Assembly: GCA_030248215.1 (NCBI GenBank)
Contig: JASANG010000777.1
Location: forward strand, 124,001-188,000
Direction of reading: 5' to 3'
DNA: 64,000 nt
From: Enoplolaimus lenunculus
Taxonomy: Eukaryota > Nematoda > Enoplea > Enoplida > Thoracostomopsidae
The notes under the pieces are model-generated. The model made no database searches, had not been told where the DNA came from, and saw only the letters and a program-made list of their open reading frames with translations. Shown piece by piece: positions 47,901-59,264 of the stretch (position 1 is the first letter of the stretch; every line of letters starts with the position of its first letter). Position numbers and translations under genes: made by a program.

Positions 47901-50900
47901 CAAAATGATTTTTTCAAACCACTGAAAAAGGCCACGGCCAGTTTGGCCCTATTAAGGCACGTACGCCCTAGCTTCTACCTAAATATATCAGATCAATCCT
48001 TGTATGTGGTTGGTTTGGTTAATTTATAGTCTATATCTGGCCACCTGCTTGCCCACGTCAATACATAACCATTCGCTGGCTAAGTATACTAGCATCGTCC
48101 GCTCCTACGAGACTTGAATAAATTTGTATGAGTCGCACAAACCTAAAAATTTGACAAGAAGACAGACCTTAGCATTATATTTTATCAAATTCATCAGCCC
48201 TCCCGTCTATCTGGAGTGTTCAATATATATGTATATATGTTTTCTAATACGCAAACATATATATTACAAAACACATTGCATCATGTCCAAAAATTTCACT
48301 GCTTTTATGCACGTTACAATGCCACAGTATACATACAAAACTGCAAAAATTGCACTTCAAACACTGCACTTATGTACCATAAAATATGTTTATAACTGCA
48401 AAAAAATTGCAACCTGCCAATCGCAATATACACAAGACTGTGGCGGATCCAAAAATTTCTAATGGGGAAAGCCGCACGATTAATAGTCAAAAAAGCTCTT
48501 AAGCGAATCGAGCGAGATGCCAAACGCAATTTTAGTACTAAATCTTAGTACAAAAACTTTTCCCATTTTGATGTCAGTTGGGGTGCCTAGGCTTGTGTCG
48601 TCACCGTCCCTTTGGATTTACCAGCGACACAATATTACATTATTGATGCTCTACACACAGCTGGATCGTCATTTTTCCCAGAAAACGCGCAAAAAATTTA
48701 GAAAAAAATCCTAGAGAAGTTTAGTTTAAAACGCCCGCGGTGGCAGGCAGCGAAGAGGCGTGAAAACAACAGTAAAAAAACAAAAACAAAAAATATAAAA
48801 AAAAACGATAAATACTAAAGTTGTAATCGGAAATATTTTTGGTTTAGAGGTGATAGACGTCATGCAGAGGTTTGAACTGAACCATTATAAATACTTTTGA
48901 GCAAACCACGCAACAACATAAAATTAAACAAACTACTACTTATTCATTAGCCGGGTCATTTGGGCAATTGATGTTTAAGCTAACGGAATCGAATTTCACC
49001 GCCCGGAAACTTGCTATCTGAAATTTCATCGTTTCGACAATTCGTAGCTCAATATTATATATGGTTAGGCTTATTATTGACTTTAGGACACTGTTGGGCG
49101 ACAAGTTGTCGGGCGACAAATTGTCGTTGATTCCCAGCTAAAACAGCTTGTAAAACTGAGTCGAATGATGTTAAATTTTTTACGATTACTAATTTGAATC
49201 GCTGCCAACGACAGCGACTCGGCTCGGGATGGTTGGCGTTAATCAGTTGTTTCCAACCAACCCAACGCGGTATCTTAGACCTCAAGTAATCGAACTTTTC
49301 AAAAATACAAATTTTGGTAAGCAGTGACACGAGAACATTTTGAAAAGATAAAACATGCAAAATTGTCGAAATTGAACCATGTTCGAACGAACGCCGACTG
49401 GGGCCACTGCGGGGAATAACCGAAGAGACCCGATTACTCGGCCAATCGAGGCGATTTCTGGTAAAATTTGAAAGGGAGGGTTTGCGAATTTAGGAAATCT
49501 ACGCAGCAAAAATTAAAAGTTCACCCTATTTTACGATTATCAAAATGAGCTTAAACAAGACAATACAGAAACGACTTACTTTGCCGTATGATTCAAAATA
49601 CGCTTTTAAATCTTCGACAGTGGTAGATGCTGAAAGACCGCCAACGAACACTTTTTTCGTTTTGGTGACAAACTGAAACAAACAAACAAACAAATAAATA
49701 AATAAACAAAATAAATAAACATCAGTTAAATAACTTTTGGCTAAGGTCTCAGGGTTGCGCTGTACTCGCCGCTGGACGCCGCCGCGCGCCACCAAATAGG
49801 CTCTTCCTATATGTTTGTTAGCAACGCATAGCAAGGTGCAGTACAGTAAAGTATAGCGCAACCCTTACTGTCCTTACATCGGCAACGTATTTTGATTTAC
49901 GTACATATATATACCGTAAGGACGTGTCACTGATCAATACAGTTTTTAGACTATGTCTCGCCATATATGCTGAGCCGATTGAAATTAAGTCCGATGTATT
50001 CAGCTATAAGCCTCGCCAAAAAAGAAACCACGCCAACTGATAGAAGTTTGTCGCTTAACCTAATTCTAAGCCTATGCCTGTGTTTTTTCTATATTTGTAA
50101 GACGTTGCACATTCAAAAATTCGGTAATATATATATTATATTATATATATATTATATTATATATATAATTTAAATTGTAGCACCCCTGGTACATTTTAGG
50201 TCCTAAAAACTCGAAATTTACCAATTTATCTTAAAAATTGTCTTCTATTCGCCTAACATTATACGTAAAAGTTGTTTTGTGGCATAATTAACAAAATTAC
50301 TACAATTAAACACAGTACCGCTCCATAAAGCAAAAATCGATGATTATTCTTCAATAAAAGTGATCCAACAGGGTACATTCTGTATACAAAAGACTGTAAT
50401 CAGCGCGTACTCCATGCTACACACAAAGGTGCCCAGTTTCATACTCCTATCGACGGAGTCAACATAGAGTGTTGACGAAGCTATACAACATTGAATTTAC
50501 TGTTGAAAATAAACTTCTTAATCACACAGATTGTTAAGCATTTCGGTCTGTGGTATTTCTAGGGCTCTCTGTTTTAACGCTTGGACAGTGACAGAGTAGA
50601 ACCACAGGCCTGTTACATTTTACGTAATGATTAGACTTAAGCTTAACAGACTGACGCTTACGTTTAGATTTCGACATATCCTTACACTGTGGTTTAGGTG
50701 TAGATAAAAATCTTCAACTAATGCTATACCCCTCAAAGTAATATTGACCACAGTTGCGTTGTACAATTAACCAAATCACTGCATCGAAACCAATAGAGAA
50801 TATTAAATATGTAATAAAAAGGTGTTCAGGACACGACATATAGAAATATATATTAGGGTATAACCGAAATTCCTGAAAAATTCAATTCCTGCTCCAGTTC

Positions 50901-51376
50901 CTGTTCCTGCATTCAATGATGCAGGAACTGGAATTCTTACGGTTTTGTGGCAAACTATTCCTAGAACTTTAAAGATTGAAAACGTTATCTTTGAAAGATT
51001 GTTACTTCGATATGAGTGATTTTGCAATTACTTATTCTGTTAATAAACTGTTTCTGGTGTATTTTCGCATAACTTGATGATGAAATAGCTGAAAATTTGC
51101 TTAATTTCAAATCCCGGTTCCTCTGCCTGTTCCGGTTCCTGCAAAGAAGTTTAACTCTAGTTTCTGTTCCTGTTCTGGCAGAATTTAGTTCCTGTTGAAA
51201 CTCTGATATATATTATATATAATAAAACAAAAAAAGCAATTCACTTTGGTTGCATCAGGAACAGCCAATGCCGACGTATTGTTGCCGCCTGGCGACGTTG
51301 CATATTTCGCTGCTGCTGCAGCAGCTGCAACTGCATTAGCTGCAACGGCAGCGTTCACTGGGTCACTGTGAATCAT
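35984..51376 (-). CDS. msi: Musashi-family RNA-binding protein
   Basis: Eight exons: 51245-51376, 49580-49672, 47243-47291, 46351-46433, 45232-45337, 37610-37669, 37245-37445, 35984-36606. All are GT-AG and in phase, giving 448 residues. Exon 1 ([20 protein letters not shown]...) is alanine-rich. Exons 2-4 form one RRM: RNP2 VFVGGL (52-57), RNP1 GFGFITF (92-98), and [12 protein letters not shown] ending at 119. Then comes [12 protein letters not shown], the diagnostic Musashi linker. These residues match Musashi RRM2. The C-terminus is low complexity: [15 protein letters not shown], alanine runs and two glutamine runs (36095-36190). Musashi proteins bind UAG-containing 3' UTR motifs and regulate translation, classically in neural stem cells. 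RRM1 is not in the window: it lies beyond 64000, or this is a single-RRM form starting at 51376. The intron from 45231 to 37670 (7.6 kb) could hide a further exon. Confidence 0.88.
37087..37188. mobile_element. GTTCCT/GGAATTCC-motif foldback fragment
   Basis: AGGGATCCGCCAGAATTCCT at the left, reiterated ATTCCTG/GTTCCTG, and GGTGGAACCCTGC at the right, in the last Musashi intron. The same motif family occurs at 40670-40930 and 50853-51205. Confidence 0.55.
38332..38407. mobile_element. TTGTCG-family MITE fragment
   Basis: GATGAATTGCCGAGTCGATG, GTCGGATTACAAGCTGTCGT and GCGACGAATTGTC; preceded by a CTAAGCTTAATC centre. Within the long Musashi intron. Confidence 0.6.
38436..38548. mobile_element. 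CGCCGTACG-motif foldback fragment
   Basis: AGTACGCGGCGTGTGGTATA inverted against GGCGCCGTACAGTAGTACCA. Related to the AGGGTTGCGC family in motif but lacking its ends. Confidence 0.5.
38665..38821. mobile_element. TTGTCG-family MITE (reverse copy)
   Basis: ACAATTCGTAGCCCGATAAC, TTGTCGCCCAACAGTGTCAT, a central TTAAGCCTAAACCTAAGC, TACGAATTGTCGAAATGAAA and ACAAGTTGTCGGGCAACGAA: the family order in reverse. Confidence 0.75.
39857..40057. mobile_element. hAT-like MITE with TTAGGC array (reverse copy)
   Basis: A 201-bp element flanked by GGTGCAGC (39849-39856) and GGTGCAAC (40058-40065), 7 of 8 identical. Ends GGCCAATGTAAAGAACAGAC and the complement of GGCCCATGTAAAGATCATGG. Interior CCTAAGCGTAAGCC-type hexamers read TTAGGC-like on the reverse strand. 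Confidence 0.88.
40080..40250. mobile_element. Foldback fragment, GGGCGGG / CCAGAATTTCGG ends
   Basis: GCGGATTCATCCGAAGGGCG at the left and GCCCGCCCCCACGTCCGAAA with GATCCGTCC at the right form an imperfect inverted pair. Similar AGAGGCGGAT(C/G)CAGAAATTTC ends occur at 26165 and 48440. Confidence 0.4.
40670..40930. mobile_element. GGAACAGG/GGAATTCC-motif foldback element
   Basis: Reiterated CCGGAACAGGGACACAGGAA and CCGGAATCGAAACAGGAATT at the left, GCCGGAACAGGGCCAGC and CAGGAATTCCGGCCGG at the right. Musashi long intron. Confidence 0.5.
41200..41345. mobile_element. TTGTCG-family MITE (diverged)
   Basis: CGACAATTCGTCGGCCGAAA, central CCGTTAGGCTTAGGCGTACG, and GGTGACAAGCCATCCCGCGA. Confidence 0.5.
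41467..41777. mobile_element. GGCGTAGCCAGG foldback element, carrying a nested MITE
   Basis: Ends GGGGCGTAGCCAGGGGC and CTCCTGGCTACGCCC are inverted. Its middle is interrupted by the TTAGGC-family MITE at 41576-41727, so this host element is the older one. Confidence 0.65.
41576..41727. mobile_element. hAT-like MITE with TTAGGC motif, nested
   Basis: A 152-bp element with an exact 8-bp duplication GAAACTTT (41568-41575 and 41728-41735). Ends GGCCCATGTAAAGATCAGGG and the complement of GGCCAATGTCAAGAACAGGG. Interior AAGCTTAAGCTTTAGACTAA, ATTTTTTG and GGTTTAGGCTTACGG. Inserted into the GGCGTAGCCAGG element. Confidence 0.9.
42295..42590. mobile_element. CCGGAATTTC-motif foldback element
   Basis: GAAACCGGAATTTCAAATTT at the left, GCCGGAATTTCAATTGGTAT and a CCCGTTGAAACCCTG end at the right (complement starts CAGGGTTTCAACGGG). 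Confidence 0.5.
43441..43627. mobile_element. AGGGTTG / CGGCGCCGTCCG family foldback MITE
   Basis: Ends TAGGGTTGAACTATACTT and AAGTATAGCGCAACCCTTA. The arms are CCGGCGCCGTCCGTCC, TACGGCGCCGTCAG and GACGGACGGTGACGGACGGC. A fragment with GGCGTCCGGTGCCGTCCG lies at 42816-42860. Confidence 0.7.
44635..44870. other. GC-richer unassigned segment in Musashi intron
   Basis: Distinctly GC-richer than its flanks, with a 75-codon forward frame (44640-44867) and a 35-codon reverse frame. No recognised domain and no paired splice sites. Could be an unrecognised lineage-specific exon or a repeat. Confidence 0.3.
45505..45610. repeat. GATTCGGATTCGG reiteration
   Basis: TTCAGATTCTGATTCGG and CTTCGGATTCGGATTCGG units; translated as SDSDS in the frame 45283-45651, which also overlaps Musashi exon 5 antisense and is not a gene. 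Confidence 0.6.
46537..46885. mobile_element. CAGGGTGGCA / CCGAATCCG-motif foldback element
   Basis: Left arm CAGGGTGGCACCGAACCCAC, CCGAATCCGAATCC and GCCGGATCCGAAAG. Right arm GCGAATACGGATCCAAATTT, GCCACATCCGAG and TTGCCACACC. Between Musashi exons 3 and 4. Confidence 0.55.
46948..47027 (-). ncRNA. tRNA-like sequence (probable tRNA pseudogene)
   Basis: The reverse strand starts GCGGGCTGCGTAGCGCAGTG and ends AGGCCCGC, giving a 7-bp acceptor-like stem. A-box-like TAGCGCAGTGG and B-box-like GAGTTCGATCCC are present. The anticodon region TTTACTTAAGGATCAGTAG gives only an 8-base loop. Six extra bases separate the T-arm from the acceptor strand, and one T-stem pair is mismatched. These departures argue against a functional tRNA. 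It sits in a Musashi intron. Confidence 0.45.
47490..47910. mobile_element. CAGGGTGCAGCCGGA foldback element, GGAATTCC motif
   Basis: Left end CAGGGTGCAGCCGGATTTAC with CGGAACAGGAATTAG; right arm CCAGAACTGGAACTGGAAGG and CGAAACCGGAATTCCGGAAT. A small piece with the same end, reversed (TTCCGGCTGCACCCTG), lies at 55065-55082. Confidence 0.55.
48985..49130. mobile_element. Foldback MITE, TTGTCG family
   Basis: CTGAAATTTCATCGTTTCGA, CAATTCGTAGCTC, a central TGGTTAGGCTTATT, GACTTTAGGACACTGTTGGG and CGACAAGTTGTCGGGCGACA. Between Musashi exons 2 and 3. Confidence 0.75.
49750..49867. mobile_element. Foldback MITE, CAGGGTTGCGC / CGCCG family
   Basis: Ends CAGGGTTGCGCTGTACTCGC and AAAGTATAGCGCAACCCTTA; TTTGTTAGCAACGCATAGC as in the copy at 23097. 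It lies about 80 bp upstream of Musashi exon 2, in intron 1. Confidence 0.75.
50853..51205. mobile_element. hAT-like foldback element, GTTCCTG motif
   Basis: Left AGGGTATAACCGAAATTCCT, then GCTCCAGTTCCTGTTCCTGC inverted against ATGCAGGAACTGG. Right CCTGTTCCGGTTCCTGC and CTGTTGAAACTCTG. ATATATAT on both sides may be the target duplication but is low complexity. It ends 40 bp downstream of Musashi exon 1. Confidence 0.6.
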
Positions 51377-52544
51377 TTTTCCCGAACACTCTCTCGCTCT
51401 TTCTCGGCACCAACGTTTCGATTGTTGTGACTTCAGAGCTAACACCAGTCAAATTCAATCTCGCCAACCCACTAACACGGCTATTTGATTTGCAGCGATC
51501 AGAAAGACGCCTCAGTAGTTATAAACAACTACTCCAAATAGGATCACAGTTTCAACGTCAGTAAACCCAAAACAAATAGAAACGTTTGGTTTCGTTCCAA
51601 AATCTCTTCCAAACAATTTGGCACCAATTTAAATTCGTCTAAATTTCCGCAAAAATTCCACCCACAGCAACTCAACACGATAGAAGCTTCAAGCTTGTAG
51701 AACAATGCTTTCCAATCCTAGAAACCAACGGACCAGCTTTATTTCTGAACGCTTTCAAATTTTCCCGTAACTTCCAAATGTGTATCTAGCATATACTTGC
51801 TAGATATTTAAATTTGTCTGAATCTTCCCTATTTCTGTACAATCTTCATTTTGATACACACCAGCAACCAATATTATCCAGTCGGCGTAAGGGAAACACG
51901 ACAACTATTACAAGAGTCCGTAACCGGAGACACGTATAAAATGTTTACAAGAGTAGTGTTACTCTTGATAACCAATCGCAAACAAGAGTGCTACAAACTA
52001 ATTTTAAACCAATCACAAACTTGCAATTGGCGGCACTAATAACCAATTAGAATGAAGCAAGATTTAATTACAGCTGTTGTGAATTTAGGCAACTACGTAT
52101 CGCGTTGAAGTGGATGTGATCAATAAAAAACCCACAATCTATTAGCAAAACAGTAATAGCGTAACACCAGTACCAGAATCTATTCTATTATTATTTTTAT
52201 AATTATTAATTATGTACAAAATACGCAAACAAAACACCAAGTGTACTGCAGAAATACACCTATATACTAAAATTAGTAATTAAATACTACGGAGGACAAC
52301 CCTGCAAAGTACGCTCTACCATATACGTCGCGGTCTCGAGTCAAATTACTCCAAGTTGACACCTGGCGACCGCTCCAAATACTGGCAACAATTGGCTTTT
52401 CAAGTGATTTAGGTGCCAAGTAGACAAATAGGAGTTCCAGTAAACGACATTTAGTAATATGGATACATACAGATATAACTTAATTTCAGACCTATCGTAC
52501 ACCATCATCCAATAGGGCATCTTGAGAGTATCACAACTGGTCGA

Positions 52545-52685
52545 TGATCGACAACTTGTAATCCGAAATATCATCCACTCGACGATTCGTCGCTTATCCA
52601 TTATTGGTTAGGCTTAGGATTATGCTTAGATTAATTTACAGGTTTAACGCTGTTGGACGACTAGATGTAGGCCGAGCAATTGTTG
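52545..52685. mobile_element. Foldback MITE, TTGTCG family
   Basis: TCGACAACTTGTAATCCGAA, CACTCGACGATTCGTCGCTT, a central GGTTAGGCTTAGGATTATGC, ACGCTGTTGGACGACTAG and GAGCAATTGTTG. Confidence 0.7.
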
Positions 52686-54239
52686 TAAATTCGATACTAT
52701 GGAGGGGGATAGATTGTCCATGGGATCCCCTTAAAATCTGACCTGAGGGATAATCATACAAGAGAGTCCAAGCGGTTAATCTTGTAGAGGGAGTGAGGGA
52801 GTGCGAGATTGCTCATGGATCTTAATTTTCATATACCAACTAAACTATACTTTCAGCAAAACTTGTCAAAATCTTATATCTTCATATAAATAATCCGGTA
52901 CCACTGGAACGCCCAATTTTACCCCAAATCCCAGCCTGAAAATTCTCACTATTCACATTAGTGCCATACCGAGTATAACAAAAACCGCTGCAATGTGCCA
53001 TTACAACTGCATTTAAATACCAACATTACGACCGCAATTGCGGTTTTATATCGCCAGCCAAAACTATACCAAAAACCAACTAAAATCCATAGCCACACCT
53101 CAAAAATAAACACTGATATGGGCCAAATAAGGTTTGAACTGAAGGAAACAAAAAAGTTTACGCTTAATTCTTCGCAAATTGTCAAAAAGTTCAATTTAAA
53201 AATGATTCAAAGATTTCACGAACGGTCACCCACTTTCCTGCTTACCTTGTATCACTGCTATAGCTAGTTTATTGTCAGACAGACAGCAAACTTCCGAAAT
53301 TATCAAAATTTAAGCCAATCAGACCAACAAACATTCCAAAACCGTCGTTTTAAGCCAAACAAATACAAGCAAACGAACACGCATAGGCAGGATACTGGGT
53401 GCAATCATTCGTTGGAACCCAAACCAACCAATCCACGTTAAAAACCTGGTTTCAAAAAAGCCAATCGGGACTTTGGTAACAAACTGCCCCAACTCCCAAT
53501 AGCTCCATTAATCACCTGGTTATGCCGCCGTATTAGAACATAATATACTGCAAGCTCACCGACCGCTGAAACGGAAATTCTGTTGCGGTGAAAGCTGAAA
53601 CTTAACGGACGGCTCGATTTCAATCTTGGGAAACATACCACAACATCTGTTCGAATTTAAACATGCTCGTATATATCTTTACAGATTTCAATTAAACTCA
53701 ACATTTCTCAGTTATGATGTGAACCAACATTCGATATTACCAGCTAGCGATAGGTCGTTTCCAAAATAAATGACTAAAAAGATTCAAAATCTTACTTAAA
53801 CTTTGTCTAAAAATAACAGTGAACCTAGAACGTTGCCTTTAAACTGGTAAATTTTCGAATCAAACGATTACCAGTTTATATAGTATCGAAATTTATCTTC
53901 AACAAATGATAAGTAGTGTCGACTTGTACACTTCCCCCCCGCATATAAAGTTAAGGTTCATACGCTTAGGCTTCAGGCGCTGGTATGCATTTTCCTAACT
54001 TAAGCCTAGACCCGAAACTTAAAGCCTAAGCCTAACCGTAAATGTTGAGGAGCGTGCATGAGAGCCGATAGGTGGCATGCAGAGGAGCCAAACCAGCTTG
54101 CCTGCTCTATCTAACGATCAGATGGTAAAAATTAAAAATACATTTTTCAGATCTGTAAATTTTATATTTTCGAACTTGTCAAACTTCAAAGGGGAGGAAG
54201 AAACACAGAAAAATACCAAAAGCGCACCGACACAAACAA

Positions 54240-54303
54240 ACCCCCCCCACCACCCACCAACAAGACAGGGAGCCCCCCACATCCCCCCCCCCCCCCCCCC
54301 CCC
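54240..54303. repeat. Poly-C / CCA-rich low-complexity tract
   Basis: Runs of C interrupted by ACC and GGGAG, including about 20 consecutive C at 54284-54303; an unstable stretch and a likely sequencing trouble spot. Confidence 0.85.
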
Positions 54304-54704
54304 ACACGGTCGCCCCTGCGCATACAACGTTCAACTCATTTCCATATCACACCGGTCCATACCTTACCAACCCCCGTCCCAAAAAATATCTTACTGCCAA
54401 ACGTCCCCCCTCGAGGTATAAATCTTCACCTCTCAATGTCGACAATGTGATTGTGCCAGCAAAGTATTACCCACAAAACCAGACAGTTCAAATATCACCA
54501 CGCTTTCTCTTTAATGCCCCCTCAAAATTGACCCTCGTCTTTTTACTCGCAAAACATCCGGTCAAAAAGTACAACTGTCACTCAACTTTAAAATCTACCA
54601 GTCTACATACAGTAACAAAACACAATACGCCGACACCATAGCAAAATGTGCTCAAACCCCGACCGGTACCCTAAACCACTCAACCAGACAACAAAAAACC
54701 CCTA

Positions 54705-54775
54705 AAACAACAACAACAACAACAACAATAATAATAATATAATAATAATAATAACAACAACAACAAAAATAACAA
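54705..54775. repeat. (CAA)n/(AAT)n microsatellite
   Basis: CAACAACAACAACAACAACA, then AATAATAAT, then CAACAACAAC. Confidence 0.9.
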
Positions 54776-55084
54776 ACAAAATCACAGGCAATGCCGACAA
54801 AACTAAGGTACCCATCCTCTTCATCGTTAAATAATAGACAAAATTGCAGTCAATTGGAACTTTTTGGACATTCCAACGCAGACAAATGTGAGACATATTG
54901 GTAGACCATCAATTGACAAAAAACAATAGTACACCTACATTTGCATCACAAACGAATATCGGTCTACGACCCGAATTAAGGGAAAAGCCCCACATTGGTG
55001 AATATGTTTCAATACAGGAACCGGAACTTCAAAATGCAAATTTTATACAGTGAAAAGTGTCGGTATTCCGGCTGCACCCTGATA

Positions 55085-55180
55085 TTTACATATGTATATA
55101 TTTACATATACATATACATATACATATATATGTATATATGTAAATATATATACAAATATATATATAAATATAAGTACTTA
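55085..55180. repeat. (TATATACA)n low-complexity tract
   Basis: Alternating ACATATACATATACATATAT and TATATATGTAAATATATAT sequence, flanking the CAGGGTGCAGCCGG-type end at 55065-55082. Confidence 0.85.
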
Positions 55181-57359
55181 CCTATATAGAAAACCGAAAC
55201 CACATATTATGGCTTCCCCCCACCCAATTAATAATATACAAATATGCAAGACACGTAGGCAGGATTCCGAATTGGGAGAAAGGGTAGGGCGCCAAGAGCT
55301 TGAACGGACCCGGTTTCGTTATAAAAACTGAGTATTGCGCAGTTTACGAAAATAACATTACCAGTGTAGGAAAGGAAATATGGCAAAATAATATTTTGGT
55401 CCATCCATACACTGCTAGGAATGTAGACCCACAAAATCCGTCCCTGGCTACGCGTCCGAATTATACAGTACATATGACACCGGCGGCCCTACTTTTACGA
55501 GTGCCTATTTATACCCATGTAATATATATACTATATATTATACATGTCAACTTATAGCGTTCACCATATACAAAACTTGACAACTTTACTCGGTTAAGAA
55601 CTAAACGCGACCCAGCCAACCGCCCCAGAACCACTCTACTTATACTACATATATTGGTTTTCAAACATATACATAATATACACATAAATATATAATATAT
55701 ATACATAAATACATTATACACATAAATACAAATAACCATTACAGATAGCACTGCCACTATCGAATTTGATGGTTCTTGTAAGCCAGGCAACTCAAAAGTC
55801 GTCAAGCAACAGATCCTGGACTTATAAACCAAACCCTATTCAAAAAATCATCCCCTGCACCAAAGAAATTTCAAATTTAAAAATACCGACCCCAAGAAAA
55901 AAAACGATATCCAGTCAGTACACATAAATCGTAAACGTTCATTTTTCAAAATTCAAATTTAGTTGTGAAATAATACTTAAAACCATCATTTTTACTCAAA
56001 TTGGGTTCGGGATATCAAAGACGGGGTTTACATTACCCAACATTTGACGGCAAAACATAATAACATAATGCATCAAGATGTCGGTCACAGAGCAAATTAG
56101 AAGTAATTGATTACCCATAAATTACTATACGGTTCAGTTCCTACACGGATCTCACGGATAATCTCCAGCCCTGATTTTACCTCTTACACAATCTTCAGCA
56201 CAACGCAACCTCAGCGAAGATTCTCCATGAGATCCGACAACGTCGATGATTGTATAGTATGAACTATTGCCACAGAAATGAAATTTACCCCAAAAAATAC
56301 CAGTTGCCGACCCTAAAATTCCTGATGGACGAACAGTGAAAAAGCTCGCAGTCGAAGGAACAGAAAAGCCAAAAAGAACGGGAACTTCAAATAATTTTCA
56401 CAACCGAATTAATGTTCTACCCAAACTAGCAAAAACATCGCTTTAGCCAATGATATTTAATCGTTTGCCATAAAACAATCAAAAATTCCGATTCCCTGCT
56501 ACTTTGAAAGCCGGAACAGGAACAGAAACCGTCTGTTTGCGACGCTTCCGGCCGAACACATCAACATTACATTTCTATAGCAGGATATTTTCGTTAATCG
56601 TCGTTCAAAGCTTCACCTTTCACTTCTGCTCCTCAGACGCTAAACCTATCTCCACAGGTAGCAACGATTGCCCCTAACACTGTTAGTTAACATATCTCTA
56701 AGCTTAAGCTTCAATTTAACCTTAAAATCTAAATTTCGGAACTAACCGGTCTGAACGACCGCTGTTCGAAGTTTTGCCCAATGTTCACGACAACGCAAGG
56801 AATCAAACCTCTTGCAACAACTTCGTATTCCGGTATATATGCGCATGCATGGCAATTTATACTTATATATATGTAGTTACCGTGCTCATATACCGACACT
56901 AATCAAAGCTTAACCCTAACTCACTTTATCAATTCATTATACGTGAGGCCACAGGTAACTCTTTTGCCGGACGAAGACAAGACAGCAAACACGTGCCTAT
57001 TTTCAATGAAAAAACTGCCCAGCCCATCCTATCCCTCGCTAAACACACTGTTTCACAAAATCAGATACCTCCAACATTCAGAAATTCAAAAATCCGCTAA
57101 AATTAAGAGTTGCTCGAAAATTCAGGCAGCTCAAAATGTTTAAATCTAATGTAGACAACCCGTTCCAACGATAGTTCTTGTTAAAATTATATATTTTTTC
57201 CAATATTATCGCATTTGGTAGTTTTTCAGAACCTTATAAACCAACAACTGAAGAAAAACTGGCCAATACAATAATTGAACAATCAATCCGGAAACCAACC
57301 AGCAAACAGAGTAAACTAATGTCGACACACGTCGCAGCGACAACACAAAACATATAATA

Positions 57360-57610
57360 ACCTCAGCAGACAACAACAACAACAACAACCACAACCAGAA
57401 CAACAACAACAACAAAACAACAACAACAAAAAAACAACAACTACCTGACACTAACAACAACAAAAACAAAAATAACAACTATATAACACTAACAACAACA
57501 ACAACAAAAACAACAACAACAAAAACTACCACAACAACAACAACAACAAAAAAAACAACAACAAAACAACAACTATCAACAGCAAAAACAACCAACAACA
57601 ACCACCAAAA
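57360..57610. repeat. (CAA)n-rich interrupted microsatellite
   Basis: Roughly 250 bp of CAACAACAA blocks interrupted by AAAA and CTACC, with CACTAACAACAACAA twice. The frame 57206-57478 on the reverse strand is its shadow. Confidence 0.9.
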
Positions 57611-58334
57611 ACTAACCAACTTTTCCCCAATTTCAAGCCATTTTTTACTCGTGTGTTACTTTATCACTCCTTCCTCCCCAAGTTCATCAACACACACATA
57701 CACACGCAAAACACACCCAACCAAGACACACACAAATCCTTTAGCCAGACACCCACAGCCTAAGAATGCCGAAATAGGGGCCCACTATGGGGCCTCGGTG
57801 ACTACTGTCTACGACGCAGAAAACTTGTGACACAATACTTTATTTTTTCGCAGCTCAGAGAGAGAGCCAACATTCCAGAGTTTCTTTGGCTTTAGTGTTG
57901 GGTTCTGACAATGTTACGTTTAAAGTACGGCCATTGAGGAACCGGTCGGTTTTGTATTGCCAGGACCCCATGAAAAGTAGCCAGGACTTTCGAAACGAAA
58001 AGGGGGTTACGTTCTAAAGAACTTTCGAAGGCACGGGTGGATTTCTTGAGTTACAAACTGAAAGTGTTTCAAAACGGCTTTCACAAAAATCCCAACTGGG
58101 GGTCGTACCTTAAAACCACCCGTTTGTCTATGTCTTGGTACGCTTTCGAAAACCTTGCCTTATCCTAGAGTCCAGCAAATAACTTCGCTCCCGATGCTTG
58201 CACGCAGAAAAACTATTAAATTAGGTTAGACCTTCACGAAATGAAATTTTAGGAACACCCCCTGATAGTCAGAGCCTGAAACTAAGGAACATAGATACTT
58301 CGAGACAAAAACAAAGCAAGGAACAGGAAAGTAG

Positions 58335-58365
58335 GAAAGAAAGTAAGAAGAAAGAAAGAAAGGAA

Positions 58366-58434
<69 letters not shown>

Positions 58435-58490
58435 ATGAATGAACGAACGAAAGAAACAAACAAACAAACAAACAAACAAACAAACAAAAA
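58335..58490. repeat. (GAAA)n then (CAAA)n microsatellite
   Basis: AAAGAAAGAAAGAAAG from 58350 to 58434, then GAATGAATGAACGAACG, then CAAACAAACAAAC to 58488. Three overlapping 70-85-codon reverse frames are artefacts. Confidence 0.95.
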
Positions 58491-59264
58491 CCAAAAAATA
58501 GAAAAAACAGAACCTATAGAGTATTTAAGGCAGGAAAATGACTTTACGCTTGCCAGTGTTGTACTTGCAAAATACGATTATTTACTTCGACAATCATAAA
58601 GGCCAAAGACAACAACAGCCAAAAAACTAACTTAGTTACCAACAATTTTCTGACGGCCCTATTCTCATTCAAGGCAATGAAAATGCGGAAAGAGGTAGGG
58701 CGGAAACGTACGCAGGATTTTGTTTCGGGGATCGCCACAGTTTTATCAATGCCCATTTCATTTCAACTTTAAAACCAGCAGAGGTTCGCTAAAAACCTTC
58801 GAGTGTTTAGTTGACGCCGTATAGGTTTAGGCTTAGGCGCGGGTTTGGTATTCGGTGGGGCTTAACTAAAAAAATCGAAACTTTCTACACAGTGGAAACA
58901 TTTCTCGAGCCAACGCCGCCGTACCTTATGCCTGGCTACACCGATCGTAGCTAGCAAGATGATTGCTTAACACACTACTGATTCAAGGCCAGAAACGTAT
59001 TACCCGGAATTCAGTGTCCCTGCAGTTCGTAATTCTAAACAATATAAACGTGAATTTTCGCCGTCTCTATCAAGAAGGGATATATTTAACTTTAGTTACG
59101 ATTCCATATGGGACCGAAATAAATAATCTGTCGAAAAGTCGATCCGGAATTCAACACCAAAATTCACTTCCGGTTCCTGAGGCAGCTTTCCATAACATCG
59201 TGTATAATGCGATCTAAGCGACAAAAAATAATCCAAAAGTTCGAGGTACATCTAGAATTTATAG

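Noticed and set aside
54077-54421. Pro-rich 114-codon forward frame
   Set aside because: Driven by poly-C and CCA low-complexity sequence, with no splice or family support.
58226-58494. Phe/Leu/Ser-rich reverse frames resembling membrane proteins
   Set aside because: Translation of the (GAAA)n microsatellite.
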